Shown here one piece after another: positions 57,139 through 64,000 of a stretch of 64,000 nucleotides of DNA (positions are counted from its first letter, which is position 1; every line of letters starts with the position of its first letter). The position numbers and the translations under genes are program-made. The notes under the pieces are model-generated. The model was not told where the DNA came from. It saw nothing but the letters and a program-made list of their open reading frames with translations, and made no database searches. The DNA lies in NCBI RefSeq assembly GCF_030418455.1, contig NZ_JAUHPW010000001.1, positions 496,001-560,000 on the forward strand. The letters run 5' to 3'. Source of the stretch: Demequina litoralis (lineage in GTDB: Bacteria > Actinomycetota > Actinomycetes > Actinomycetales > Demequinaceae).

Positions 57139-58305
57139 ATGGCCTTCAGCAGCCACGTCGCCAGCCGCCTCGAGGAGCAGGCCATCGAGCTTCCCTCGTG
57201 GGCCTTCGGCAACTCGGGCACCCGCTTCAAGGTGTTCGGCACGGCCGGCACCCCCCGCGACCCGTTCGAGAAGATCGCGGACGCCGCCCAGGTGAACAGG
57301 TACACCGGGCTGTCACCCTCGGTCGCGCTCCACATCCCGTGGGACAAGGTCGACGACTACGCGGTGCTCCGCAAGCACGCCGAGGACCTCGGCGTCTCGC
57401 TCGGCACCATCAACTCGAACACGTTCCAGGACGACGTCTACAAGCTCGGCTCGCTCACGCACCGCGACGAGAAGGTCCGCCGCCAGGCGATCGACCACCA
57501 CCTCGAGTGCATCGACATCATGGACGAGACCGGCTCGCGCGACCTCAAGATCTGGCTCGCCGACGGCACCAACTACGGCGGCCAGGACGACATGCGCGGC
57601 CGCCAGGACCGCCTCGCCGAGTCCCTGCGCGAGATCTACGCGCGCATCGGCGAGCACCAGCGCCTGGTGCTCGAGTACAAGATCTTCGAGCCGGCGTTCT
57701 ACCACATGGACGTGCCGGACTGGGGCACCTCGTACGCCCAGGTCGCCGCGCTCGGCGAGCGCGCGACCGTGTGCCTCGACACCGGCCACCACGCCCCCAG
57801 CACCAACATCGAGTTCATCGTCATGCAGCTGCTGCGCCTGGGCAAGCTCGGCTCGTTCGACTTCAACTCGCGGAACTACGCGGACGACGACCTCATCGTC
57901 GGCGCCGCCGACCCGTTCCAGCTGTTCCGCATCATCGTCGAGGTGCTGCGCGGCGGCGGCTACGGCAAGGACGGCGACACGGCGTTCATGCTCGACCAGT
58001 GCCACAACATCGAGGACAAGATCCCGGGCCAGATCCGCTCGGTCCTCAACGTGCAGGAGATGACGGCCCGCGCGCTGCTGCTCGACCGCGACGCGCTCGA
58101 CGCCGCACAGGCGGCCGGCGACGTCCTCGGCGCGCACTCGGTCTTCATGGACGCGTTCTACACCGACGTCCGCGCGGACCTCGCCGCCTGGCGCGAGGAG
58201 CGCGGCCTGCCCGCGGACCCGATGAAGGCGTTCGCCGAGTCCGGCTACCTCGCGTCCATCGCCGACGAGCGCGTCGGCGGCGTCCAGGCCGGCTGGGGCG
58301 CCTGA
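57139..58305 (+). CDS. rhaI: L-rhamnose isomerase
   Basis: 388 aa; interconverts L-rhamnose and L-rhamnulose with a divalent metal. It is the Pseudomonas/Bacteroidetes-type RhaI, not the enterobacterial RhaA: SWAFGNSGTRFKVFGTAGTP at the N-terminus and LGTINSNTFQDDVYKLGSLT. Metal residues are in LVLEYKIFEPAFYHMDVPDW (Glu), CLDTGHHAPSTNIEF (Asp/His), SFDFNSRNYADDDL and FMLDQCHNIEDK. ATG at 57139 with AAAGGAGAG. First gene of the operon. Confidence 0.95.
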   Translation: MAFSSHVASRLEEQAIELPSWAFGNSGTRFKVFGTAGTPRDPFEKIADAAQVNRYTGLSPSVALHIPWDKVDDYAVLRKHAEDLGVSLGTINSNTFQDDVYKLGSLTHRDEKVRRQAIDHHLECIDIMDETGSRDLKIWLADGTNYGGQDDMRGRQDRLAESLREIYARIGEHQRLVLEYKIFEPAFYHMDVPDWGTSYAQVAALGERATVCLDTGHHAPSTNIEFIVMQLLRLGKLGSFDFNSRNYADDDLIVGAADPFQLFRIIVEVLRGGGYGKDGDTAFMLDQCHNIEDKIPGQIRSVLNVQEMTARALLLDRDALDAAQAAGDVLGAHSVFMDAFYTDVRADLAAWREERGLPADPMKAFAESGYLASIADERVGGVQAGWGA

Positions 58306-58318
58306 CCCCTCCCCCCTC

Positions 58319-58350
58319 GCCGGGCGGGCTCCTCCTCGAGCCCGCCCGGC
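58319..58350 (+). terminator. Hairpin between rhaI and the aldolase/dehydrogenase gene
   Basis: GCCGGGCGGGCTC (58319-58331) pairs perfectly with GAGCCCGCCCGGC (58338-58350), 13 bp, 6-nt loop. Located within the operon, it may stop part of the transcription or protect the rhaI message. A reverse GGACGATGCG copy follows at 58356. Confidence 0.75.
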
Positions 58351-58402
58351 ACCCCCGCATCGTCCACACCGAAGGTCCCCCGTACTCCCGAAAGGCTTCA
58401 CC

Positions 58403-60448
58403 GTGACCGTCCCCACCTCCACGACCGCCGCGGAGCTCATCGCGCGCTCCAACCGCCTGGGCTCCGATCCCAAGAACACCAACTACGCCGGCGGCAACAC
58501 CTCCGCCAAGGGCACCGACACCGACCCCGCGACCGGCGAGCCGATCGAGCTCGTGTGGGTCAAGGGCTCGGGCGGCGACCTCGGCACGCTCGGCACCAAC
58601 GGCCTCGCCGTGCTCCGCCTCGACCGCCTCCGCGGCCTGGTCGACACCTACCCCGGCGTCGAGCGCGAGGACGAGATGGTCGCCGCCTTCGACTACTGCC
58701 TCCACGGCCGCGGCGGCGCCGCGCCCTCGATCGACACCGCCATGCACGGCCTCGTCGACTCGGCGCACGTCGACCACCTCCACCCCGACGCCGGCATCGC
58801 GATCGCGACCGCCGCGGACGGCGAGGAGCTGACCGCGACCATCTTCGGCGACAAGGTCGTGTGGGTGCCGTGGCGCCGCCCCGGCTTCCAGCTGGGCCTC
58901 GACATCGCCGCCATCAAGGAGGCCAACCCGCAGGCGATCGGCTGCGTGCTCGGCGGCCACGGCATCACCGCGTGGGGCGACACCTCCGACGAGTGCGAGG
59001 CGCGCTCGCTCGAGATCATCGACACCGCCGCCCGCTACATCGCGGAGCACGGCAAGGCGGAGCCCTTCGGCCCCGCGCTCGACGGCTACGGCGCGCTCGC
59101 GGACGAGGCGCGCAAGGCCAAGGCGATCGCGCTCGCCCCGGTGATCCGCGGCATCGCGTCGTACGACAAGCCGATGGTCGGCCACTTCACCGACGCCGAC
59201 GTGGTCCTCGACTTCCTCGCCCACGCGGAGCACCCGCGCCTCGCGGCGCTCGGCACGTCCTGCCCCGACCACTTCCTGCGCACCAAGGTCAAGCCGATGG
59301 TCCTCGACCTCCCGGCGGACGCCCCGATCGAGGACTCGATCGCGCGCCTCCACGAGCTGCACGAGGAGTACCGCAAGGACTACCAGGCGTACTACGACGC
59401 GCACGCGACCGAGGACTCCCCCGCGATCCGCGGCGCGGACCCGGCGATCGTCCTGGTGCCCGGCGTCGGCATGTTCTCGTTCGGCGCGAACAAGCAGACC
59501 GCGCGCGTGGCCGGCGAGTTCTACATCAACGCGATCAACGTGATGCGCGGCGCCGAGTCGCTGTCGACCTACACGCCCATCTCGGACGCCGAGAAGTTCA
59601 ACATCGAGTACTGGGCGCTCGAGGAGGCCAAGCTCCAGCGCATGCCGAAGCCGAAGTCGCACGCCACGCGCGTCGCACTCGTCACCGGCGCCGCCTCGGG
59701 CATCGGCAAGGCCATCGCGACCCGCCTGGTCGCCGAGGGCGCGTGCGTCGTCATCGCGGACCTCGACCTCGAGAAGGCGCAGGCCGCGGCCGCCGAGCTC
59801 GGCTCGACCGACGTTGCCGTCGGCGTCGCCGCGAACGTCGCGGACCCCGAGGCCGTCGCGGCGGCCATGGGCGAGGCGGTGCTGGCCTTCGGAGGCGTCG
59901 ACCTCATCGTCAACAACGCCGGCCTGTCGCTGTCCAAGCCGCTGCTCGAGACCACCGAGAAGGACTGGGACCTCCAGCACGACGTCATGGCCAAGGGCTC
60001 GTTCCTCGTCTCGCAGGCCGCGGCCCGCGTGATGATCGCGCAGCGCATGGGCGGCGACATCGTCTACATCGCGTCGAAGAACTCCGTGTTCGCCGGCCCG
60101 AACAACATCGCCTACTCCGCCACCAAGGCGGACCAGGCCCACCAGGTGCGCCTGCTCGCGGTCGAGCTGGGCGAGCACGGCATCAAGGTCAACGGGATCA
60201 ACCCCGACGGCGTGGTGCGCGGCTCCGGCATCTTCGCCGGCGGCTGGGGCGCGAACCGCGCCAAGACCTACGGAATCGAGGAGGAAGAGTTGGGCAAGTT
60301 CTACGCTCAGCGCACGATCCTGAAGCGCGAGGTGCTCCCCGAGCACGTCGCGAACGCCGCGGCCGTCATCACCGGCCCCGACATGTCGCACACCACCGGC
60401 CTCCACATCCCCGTGGACGCCGGCGTGGCGGCGGCCTTCCTCCGATGA
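58403..60448 (+). CDS. Bifunctional rhamnulose-1-phosphate aldolase / L-lactaldehyde dehydrogenase
   Basis: 681 aa, two enzymes in one. Residues 1-~410 are a class II aldolase (NTNYAGGNTSAKGT, VDHLHPDAGIAIA with zinc His, GGHGITAWGD) splitting rhamnulose-1-phosphate to dihydroxyacetone phosphate and L-lactaldehyde. Residues ~425-681 are a classical SDR (LVTGAASGIGKAIATRL, VNNAGLSLSKP, YSATKADQ with Tyr/Lys) that oxidises lactaldehyde to L-lactate with NAD. This is the RhaEW arrangement. GTG at 58403 with GAAAGG. Stop overlaps rhaB start by ATGA. Confidence 0.94.
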   Translation: MTVPTSTTAAELIARSNRLGSDPKNTNYAGGNTSAKGTDTDPATGEPIELVWVKGSGGDLGTLGTNGLAVLRLDRLRGLVDTYPGVEREDEMVAAFDYCLHGRGGAAPSIDTAMHGLVDSAHVDHLHPDAGIAIATAADGEELTATIFGDKVVWVPWRRPGFQLGLDIAAIKEANPQAIGCVLGGHGITAWGDTSDECEARSLEIIDTAARYIAEHGKAEPFGPALDGYGALADEARKAKAIALAPVIRGIASYDKPMVGHFTDADVVLDFLAHAEHPRLAALGTSCPDHFLRTKVKPMVLDLPADAPIEDSIARLHELHEEYRKDYQAYYDAHATEDSPAIRGADPAIVLVPGVGMFSFGANKQTARVAGEFYINAINVMRGAESLSTYTPISDAEKFNIEYWALEEAKLQRMPKPKSHATRVALVTGAASGIGKAIATRLVAEGACVVIADLDLEKAQAAAAELGSTDVAVGVAANVADPEAVAAAMGEAVLAFGGVDLIVNNAGLSLSKPLLETTEKDWDLQHDVMAKGSFLVSQAAARVMIAQRMGGDIVYIASKNSVFAGPNNIAYSATKADQAHQVRLLAVELGEHGIKVNGINPDGVVRGSGIFAGGWGANRAKTYGIEEEELGKFYAQRTILKREVLPEHVANAAAVITGPDMSHTTGLHIPVDAGVAAAFLR

Positions 60449-61866
60449 CCGCCGCGGTCGCCGCGGTCGACCTGGGCGCGACCTCCGGTCGCGTCATGGT
60501 CGGACAGGTGGGCCCCGACACCCTCGAGCTCCGCCAGATGGGCCGCTTCCCCAACGGTCCGGTGCACACGCCCGACGGGCAGCATTGGAACCTCCAGCAG
60601 CTGTACGCGCACGTCCTCGACGGGCTGCGCTCGGCGTCGCGCTGGGAGGACGGGATCCAGTCCATCGGCATCGACTCGTGGGCGGTCGACTACGCCCTCC
60701 TCCGCGGCGGCCGCGTCCTCGGCGAGCCGTTCCACTACCGCGACGAGCGCACCGCGCACGGCGTGGACCTGGTGCACGCCGACGAGCCGTTCTCCCTGCT
60801 CTACGCGCGCAACGGCCTGCAGTTCCTGCCGTTCAACACGCTCTACCAGCTGGCGGTGGAGCGCGAGGCCGGCATGCTCGGCGTCGCCGACCGGCTGCTG
60901 CTCGTGCCCGACCTCATGGCGTACTACCTCACCGGCGCGACCGTGGCCGAGGCGACCAACGCCTCCACCACGGGGCTCCTCGACGTGGCGACCAAGTGCT
61001 GGGACGGCGAGCTCATGGACCGCCTGCGCCTGCCGCGCGGGCTGTTCCCGCGCATCGTCCAGCCGGGCGAGCACATCGGCACCGTCCTCCCGCACGTCGC
61101 CGAGACGACGGGCCTCGCGGGCGACACGCCCGTCATCGCCGTCGGCTCGCACGACACCGCCTCCGCGGTGGTCGCGACCCCCATGACGGAGCCCGGCGGC
61201 GCGTACATCTCGTGCGGCACGTGGGGACTCGTGGGCGTCGAGACGGAGTCGCCGGTGCTCAGCACCGCGGCGCGCGAGGCGAACTTCACCAACGAGGGCG
61301 GCGTCGACGGCCGCACCCGGTTCCTGCACAACGTCATGGGCCTGTGGATCCTGTCGGAGACCATCCGCACGTGGGAGCGGGACGGCGAGAAGGTCGACCT
61401 CCAGCGCCTGCTCGCGGAGGCCGCCGCCGTGGGCGGCGACGTCGACATCTTCGACGCGAACGACGACGTCTTCATGCCCACCGGCGACATGCCCGCCCGC
61501 ATCTCGACGTGGCTCGCGGAGCGCGGCCTGCGCGTCCCCGGCTCGCGCGCCCAGATGGCGCGTTGCATCGTCGAGAGCCTCGCGCAGGCCTTCGCCGACG
61601 CGGTGCACGATGCGGGGGCCCTGTCCGCGCAGGACATCCACCGGATCCACATCACCGGCGGAGGCTCGCTCAACGAGCTCCTGTGCCAGCGCACCGCGGA
61701 CCGCGCCGGCATGCCCGTCGTGGCCGGCCCGGTCGAGGCCACCGCGATCGGCAACGTGCTCATCCAGGGCCGCGCGATCGGCGCGGTCTCCGGCTCGCTC
61801 GAGTCGCTGCGCGACCTGGTCGCGCGTACGTTCAACCCACGCGTGTTCGAGCCCCAGGCTCGCTGA
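60445..61866 (+). CDS. rhaB: L-rhamnulokinase
   Basis: 473 aa FGGY kinase phosphorylating L-rhamnulose at C1. VAAVDLGATSGRVMVGQV, HWNLQQLYAHVLDGL, GIDSWAVDYALL and the FGGY-type ATP loop GGAYISCGTWGLVGVE with a late ITGGGSLNELLCQRTADR match RhaB. It starts inside the aldolase stop. The GGACGATGCG copy at 61051-61060 here encodes PRIVQPG, which is family-conserved and may be incidental. Confidence 0.95.
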   Translation: MTAAVAAVDLGATSGRVMVGQVGPDTLELRQMGRFPNGPVHTPDGQHWNLQQLYAHVLDGLRSASRWEDGIQSIGIDSWAVDYALLRGGRVLGEPFHYRDERTAHGVDLVHADEPFSLLYARNGLQFLPFNTLYQLAVEREAGMLGVADRLLLVPDLMAYYLTGATVAEATNASTTGLLDVATKCWDGELMDRLRLPRGLFPRIVQPGEHIGTVLPHVAETTGLAGDTPVIAVGSHDTASAVVATPMTEPGGAYISCGTWGLVGVETESPVLSTAAREANFTNEGGVDGRTRFLHNVMGLWILSETIRTWERDGEKVDLQRLLAEAAAVGGDVDIFDANDDVFMPTGDMPARISTWLAERGLRVPGSRAQMARCIVESLAQAFADAVHDAGALSAQDIHRIHITGGGSLNELLCQRTADRAGMPVVAGPVEATAIGNVLIQGRAIGAVSGSLESLRDLVARTFNPRVFEPQAR

Positions 61867-61894
61867 TCTGTCCGGATGAAGGGACACTGAACCG

Positions 61895-63313
61895 ATGAAG
61901 ATGGAGCGCCGAATTCCCCGGCCGGCGGACCTGGCTCCGCTCATGCGCTTCAAGCCGCTCGAGCTGGACGGCCGCAAGCGCCGCCTGGCGAAGGCCCACA
62001 CCATCGCGGATCTGCGCGCGATCGCCAAGCGACGCACGCCCAAGGGCGCGTTCGACTACACGGACGGCGCGGCCGAGGAGGAGCTGTCGCTCGCCCGGGC
62101 GCGGCGCGCGTTCCGCGAGATCGAGTTCCACCCGGCGATCCTGCGCGACGTGTCGAACGTGGACACGTCCGTCGAGATCTTCGGCGGCCGGTCCGCGATG
62201 CCGTTCGGCATCGCCCCCACCGGCTTCACCCGCATGATGCAGGCCGAGGGCGAGCGGGCGGGCTCGTCGGCCGCCGGCGCGGCGGGCATCCCGTTCTCGC
62301 TGTCGACGCTCGGCACCACGTCCCCCGAGGGCGTGCGCGAGGCCAACCCCGACGGCCGCAACTGGTTCCAGCTGTACATGCAGAAGGACCGGGACAAGTC
62401 GATGCAGCTGATGCAGCGCGCGGCCGACGCGGGCTTCGACACGCTGCTCGTCACGGTGGACGTGCCGGCCGCGGGAGCGCGCCTGCGGGACAGCTACAAC
62501 GGCTTCACCATCCCGCCGCAGCTCACCCCCAAGACGGTCCTCAACGCGATCCCGCGGCCCGAGTGGTGGTTCAACTTCCTCACCACCGAGCCGCTCACGT
62601 TCGCGTCGCTGTCGGAGTGGGACGGCACCGTCGGCGAGCTGCTCGACAGCCTGTTCGACCCGACCGTCGACTTCGACGACCTCGAGTGGATCCGCGACCA
62701 GTGGCCCGGCAAGGTCGCGGTCAAGGGCATCCAGACGCTCGACGACGCCAAGGCCGTGGTCGACCGCGGCGTCGACGGCATCGTGCTGTCGAACCACGGC
62801 GGCCGCCAGCTCGACCGCGCCCCCATCCCGTTCCGCCTGCTGCCGTCGGTGGCCGCGGAGCTCAAGGGCAAGACCGAGATCGTCGTGGACACCGGCATCA
62901 TGGCGGGCGCCGACATCGTCGCCGCGCTCGCCTGCGGCGCCGACTTCACGCTCGTGGGCCGCGCCTACCTGTACGGGCTCATGGCAGGCGGTCGCGAGGG
63001 CGTCGACCGCACCATCGAGATCCTGTCCAAGGAGATCGTCCGCACGATGAAGCTGCTGGGCGTGTCCTCGGTGGCCGAGCTCAACCCCGATCACGTCACG
63101 CAGCTGCAGCGCATGGTGCCCGTCGCGGCGGCGCAGGCCGCGGCCACGCCGGCGTCGAAGCCGGCCGCCAAGCCCGCCGCCAAGCGGGCGACGGCGTCGA
63201 AGCCCGCCGCGAAGCGCGCCTCCGCCGCCAAGCCGGCGGCGAAGTCCGATGCCAAGCCGGCAGCGAAGTCCGCCGACAGCCTCGTGGCGAGCCCGAACCG
63301 CACCAAGAACTGA
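61895..63313 (+). CDS. lldD: FMN-dependent L-lactate dehydrogenase with Lys/Ala/Pro-rich tail
   Basis: 472 aa. The first ~410 residues are a full L-2-hydroxyacid oxidase: [96 protein letters not shown] with catalytic His, and [20 protein letters not shown]. The last 60 residues are a histone-H1-like repeat of PAAK units ([20 protein letters not shown]). It oxidises L-lactate to pyruvate, completing the rhamnose pathway 28 bp after rhaB. Tail function is unknown. Confidence 0.92.
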   Translation: MKMERRIPRPADLAPLMRFKPLELDGRKRRLAKAHTIADLRAIAKRRTPKGAFDYTDGAAEEELSLARARRAFREIEFHPAILRDVSNVDTSVEIFGGRSAMPFGIAPTGFTRMMQAEGERAGSSAAGAAGIPFSLSTLGTTSPEGVREANPDGRNWFQLYMQKDRDKSMQLMQRAADAGFDTLLVTVDVPAAGARLRDSYNGFTIPPQLTPKTVLNAIPRPEWWFNFLTTEPLTFASLSEWDGTVGELLDSLFDPTVDFDDLEWIRDQWPGKVAVKGIQTLDDAKAVVDRGVDGIVLSNHGGRQLDRAPIPFRLLPSVAAELKGKTEIVVDTGIMAGADIVAALACGADFTLVGRAYLYGLMAGGREGVDRTIEILSKEIVRTMKLLGVSSVAELNPDHVTQLQRMVPVAAAQAAATPASKPAAKPAAKRATASKPAAKRASAAKPAAKSDAKPAAKSADSLVASPNRTKN

Positions 63314-63333
63314 CGCCGCCGCGCGTCGACCAA

Positions 63334-63363
63334 GGCGGGCCCCTCCTCCGGGAGGGGCCCGCC
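63334..63363 (+). terminator. Terminator of the rhamnose operon
   Basis: GGCGGGCCCCTCC (63334-63346) pairs perfectly with GGAGGGGCCCGCC (63351-63363), 13 bp with loop TCCG, starting 20 bp after the lldD stop, followed by TTCGTGT. The clearest terminator in the window. Confidence 0.85.
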
Positions 63364-63383
63364 TTCGTGTCGCCTCCGGCGGT

Positions 63384-63447
63384 GCGTCACGATTCCTCAC
63401 GGTTGATGCCCGCGAGAGGCGGGAAGCGTCACGAGTCCTCACGATTG
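63384..63447 (-). repeat. Direct-repeat pair ACCGTGAGGAAT, inverted relative to 20492
   Basis: Units at 63384-63405 and 63426-63447 read on the minus strand as CAACCGTGAGGAATCGTGAC and a 3-base variant, 42 bp apart. Same unit and spacing as 20492-20547. Confidence 0.75.
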
Positions 63448-63520
63448 CCGGCGGGGCCGCGGGGCCGCCGGGCCGCGGGGCGAGGCTGGGGCTGTTGGGC
63501 GGGTGCGCCGGGGCCCCACC

Positions 63521-63526
63521 TAGAGT
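63521..63526 (+). promoter_or_regulatory. -10 element TAGAGT of a leaderless patatin transcript
   Basis: TAGAGT ends 6 nt before GTG 63533; intervening bases are GTGGGG, so a ribosome site is not separately recognisable. Confidence 0.4.
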
Positions 63527-63532
63527 GTGGGG

Positions 63533-64000
63533 GTGATCGACGTACACGCGCCCGGGCTGGGCCTCTGCCTGGGTGGCGGCGGCACCCTCGCCGGCGCGCA
63601 CATCGGGGTGCTCCAGGTGATGCACGCGCGGGGCATCCGGCCGGGTCTGGTGGTCGGGACGTCCGCGGGTGCGCTCGTCGGCGCCGCGTTCGCGATGGGG
63701 ATCGACCCCGACCGGCTCGAGGACCTGCTTCTCGACGTGCGTTGGCAGGACGTGGCGACCGTGCCGCGCCGGCCCGGAGCCGGGCTGCTCGATGCCGAGG
63801 CGCTGCGCGCCTCGGTGGTGGACCTCATCGGCGGCGACGTGCGGATCGAGGACATGCCGATGCGCTTCGCCGCCGTCGCGACCGACGTCGCCTCCCGCCG
63901 CGCCACGGTGATCGAGCGCGGATCGCTCGTCGACGCGCTGCGCGCGACCATCTCGGTGCCCGGGCTGTTCCGCCCCGTGCAGCTCGACGGCCGCAGGCTG
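63533..64000 (+). CDS. Patatin-like phospholipase (3' end outside window)
   Basis: 156 codons visible, running off the right edge. LGLCLGGGGTLAGAHIGVLQ is the oxyanion glycine loop (G-G-G-x-x-G/A) and LVVGTSAGALVGAAFAMG holds the nucleophile in G-T-S-A-G near residue 42. The catalytic Asp (DGG-type) is not yet reached. A serine lipase/acyl hydrolase of the RssA-like bacterial patatin group, cytoplasmic (no signal). GTG start fits the -10 spacing. Confidence 0.88.
   Translation, partial: MIDVHAPGLGLCLGGGGTLAGAHIGVLQVMHARGIRPGLVVGTSAGALVGAAFAMGIDPDRLEDLLLDVRWQDVATVPRRPGAGLLDAEALRASVVDLIGGDVRIEDMPMRFAAVATDVASRRATVIERGSLVDALRATISVPGLFRPVQLDGRRL

Larger units (their letters stand above)
5043..61060. 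repeat. Highly iterated 10-mer GGACGATGCG, 34 copies
   Basis: First bases of exact copies. GGACGATGCG orientation: 5043, 5689, 12426, 15246, 16486, 26841, 29365, 32837, 40139, 40859, 45653, 48212, 50470, 50533, 53157. CGCATCGTCC orientation: 10948, 13281, 18671, 21110, 22900, 24010, 26277, 29976, 32813, 33669, 36957, 38339, 41742, 43727, 49801, 50515, 54673, 58356, 61051. The base before is mostly G or T and the base after mostly G, giving (G/T)GGACGATGCGG. Counted by eye, so a few could be missed. Near-copies lacking the first G occur at 8697, 9149, 36802 and 41577. Confidence 0.9.

Noticed and set aside
61051..61060. Motif copy in rhaB as evidence for DNA-level selection
   Set aside because: It encodes a PRIVQPG segment that rhamnulokinases tend to conserve, so protein constraint may explain it.
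1..64000. tRNA, rRNA, prophage, integrase or attachment sites
   Set aside because: I found no sequence resembling tRNA arms with CCA context, rRNA segments or phage genes; composition is even across the window.

Overview
The window is a 64-kb chromosomal segment of a very high-GC Gram-positive bacterium, almost certainly an actinobacterium and probably of the Micrococcales type. The evidence is strong G/C preference at third codon positions, GTG starts, 4-bp ATGA/GTGA gene overlaps, several leaderless-type promoters (TANNNT 6-7 nt before the start codon), a polyphosphate glucokinase, an F420-type LLM oxidoreductase, a glnE-glnA2 pair near panB, PadR/TetR/LacI/ROK regulators and an L-S-H-T-G sortase signal. 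I see no rRNA, tRNA, CRISPR array, transposase, integrase or phage gene, and no gene-free stretch over 300 bp. The order of genes is that of ordinary core and metabolic chromosome. The species guess is inference.

Layout. 0-3.3 kb: livG (cut by the left edge)-livF-livH-livM branched-chain amino-acid/amide ABC importer. 3.3-9.2 kb: fatty acid/aldehyde island with a TetR divergent from an aldehyde dehydrogenase, a double-length TetR with two DNA-binding domains divergent from an acyl-CoA synthetase, and a thioesterase. 9.3-16.6 kb: secreted M28 peptidase, APC antiporter, pentapeptide-repeat membrane protein, DUF2235 hydrolase, MDR oxidoreductase, ribA. 16.8-20.5 kb: GH13 alpha-glucosidase, LacI and PfkB kinase cluster. 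20.5-29.8 kb: membrane protein, glnE, glnA2, nadE, panB, an SDR and a small membrane protein. 29.8-36.9 kb: DUF1214-like protein, SPOR-like small protein, map, ppgK, PadR, long-chain acyl-CoA ligase, ROK repressor. 37-48.8 kb: cell-surface and secreted functions, including a 789-aa exported protein, a truncated esterase, a lipoprotein nuclease, an O-antigen-ligase-like protein, an LCP protein, a sortase-anchored repeat protein and a small (p)ppGpp synthetase. 48.9-55.1 kb: an ECF transporter operon (EcfT, fused EcfA-EcfA, S component) with a fused double HAD hydrolase and a divergent LacI. 55.1-63.3 kb: LLM oxidoreductase, then a LacI divergent from rhaI-rhaD/E-rhaB-lldD, which reads as a complete rhamnose to dihydroxyacetone phosphate plus pyruvate route. 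63.5 kb to the right edge: a patatin-like protein, cut.

The most unusual signal is not a gene. The non-palindromic 10-mer GGACGATGCG occurs 34 times by my count on the two strands, against roughly 0.3 expected from base composition. It is about equal in both orientations, enriched between genes, twice forms inverted pairs (one a perfect terminator stem), and inside genes is mostly read as Asp-Asp-Ala or Ala-Ser-Ser using codons (GAT, GCA) that look uncommon here, often in linkers. This is the pattern of a genome-wide DNA-level signal such as an uptake sequence or a protein-binding/architecture element. A second repeat class, direct-repeat pairs with a 41-42-bp period, appears at three intergenic sites.
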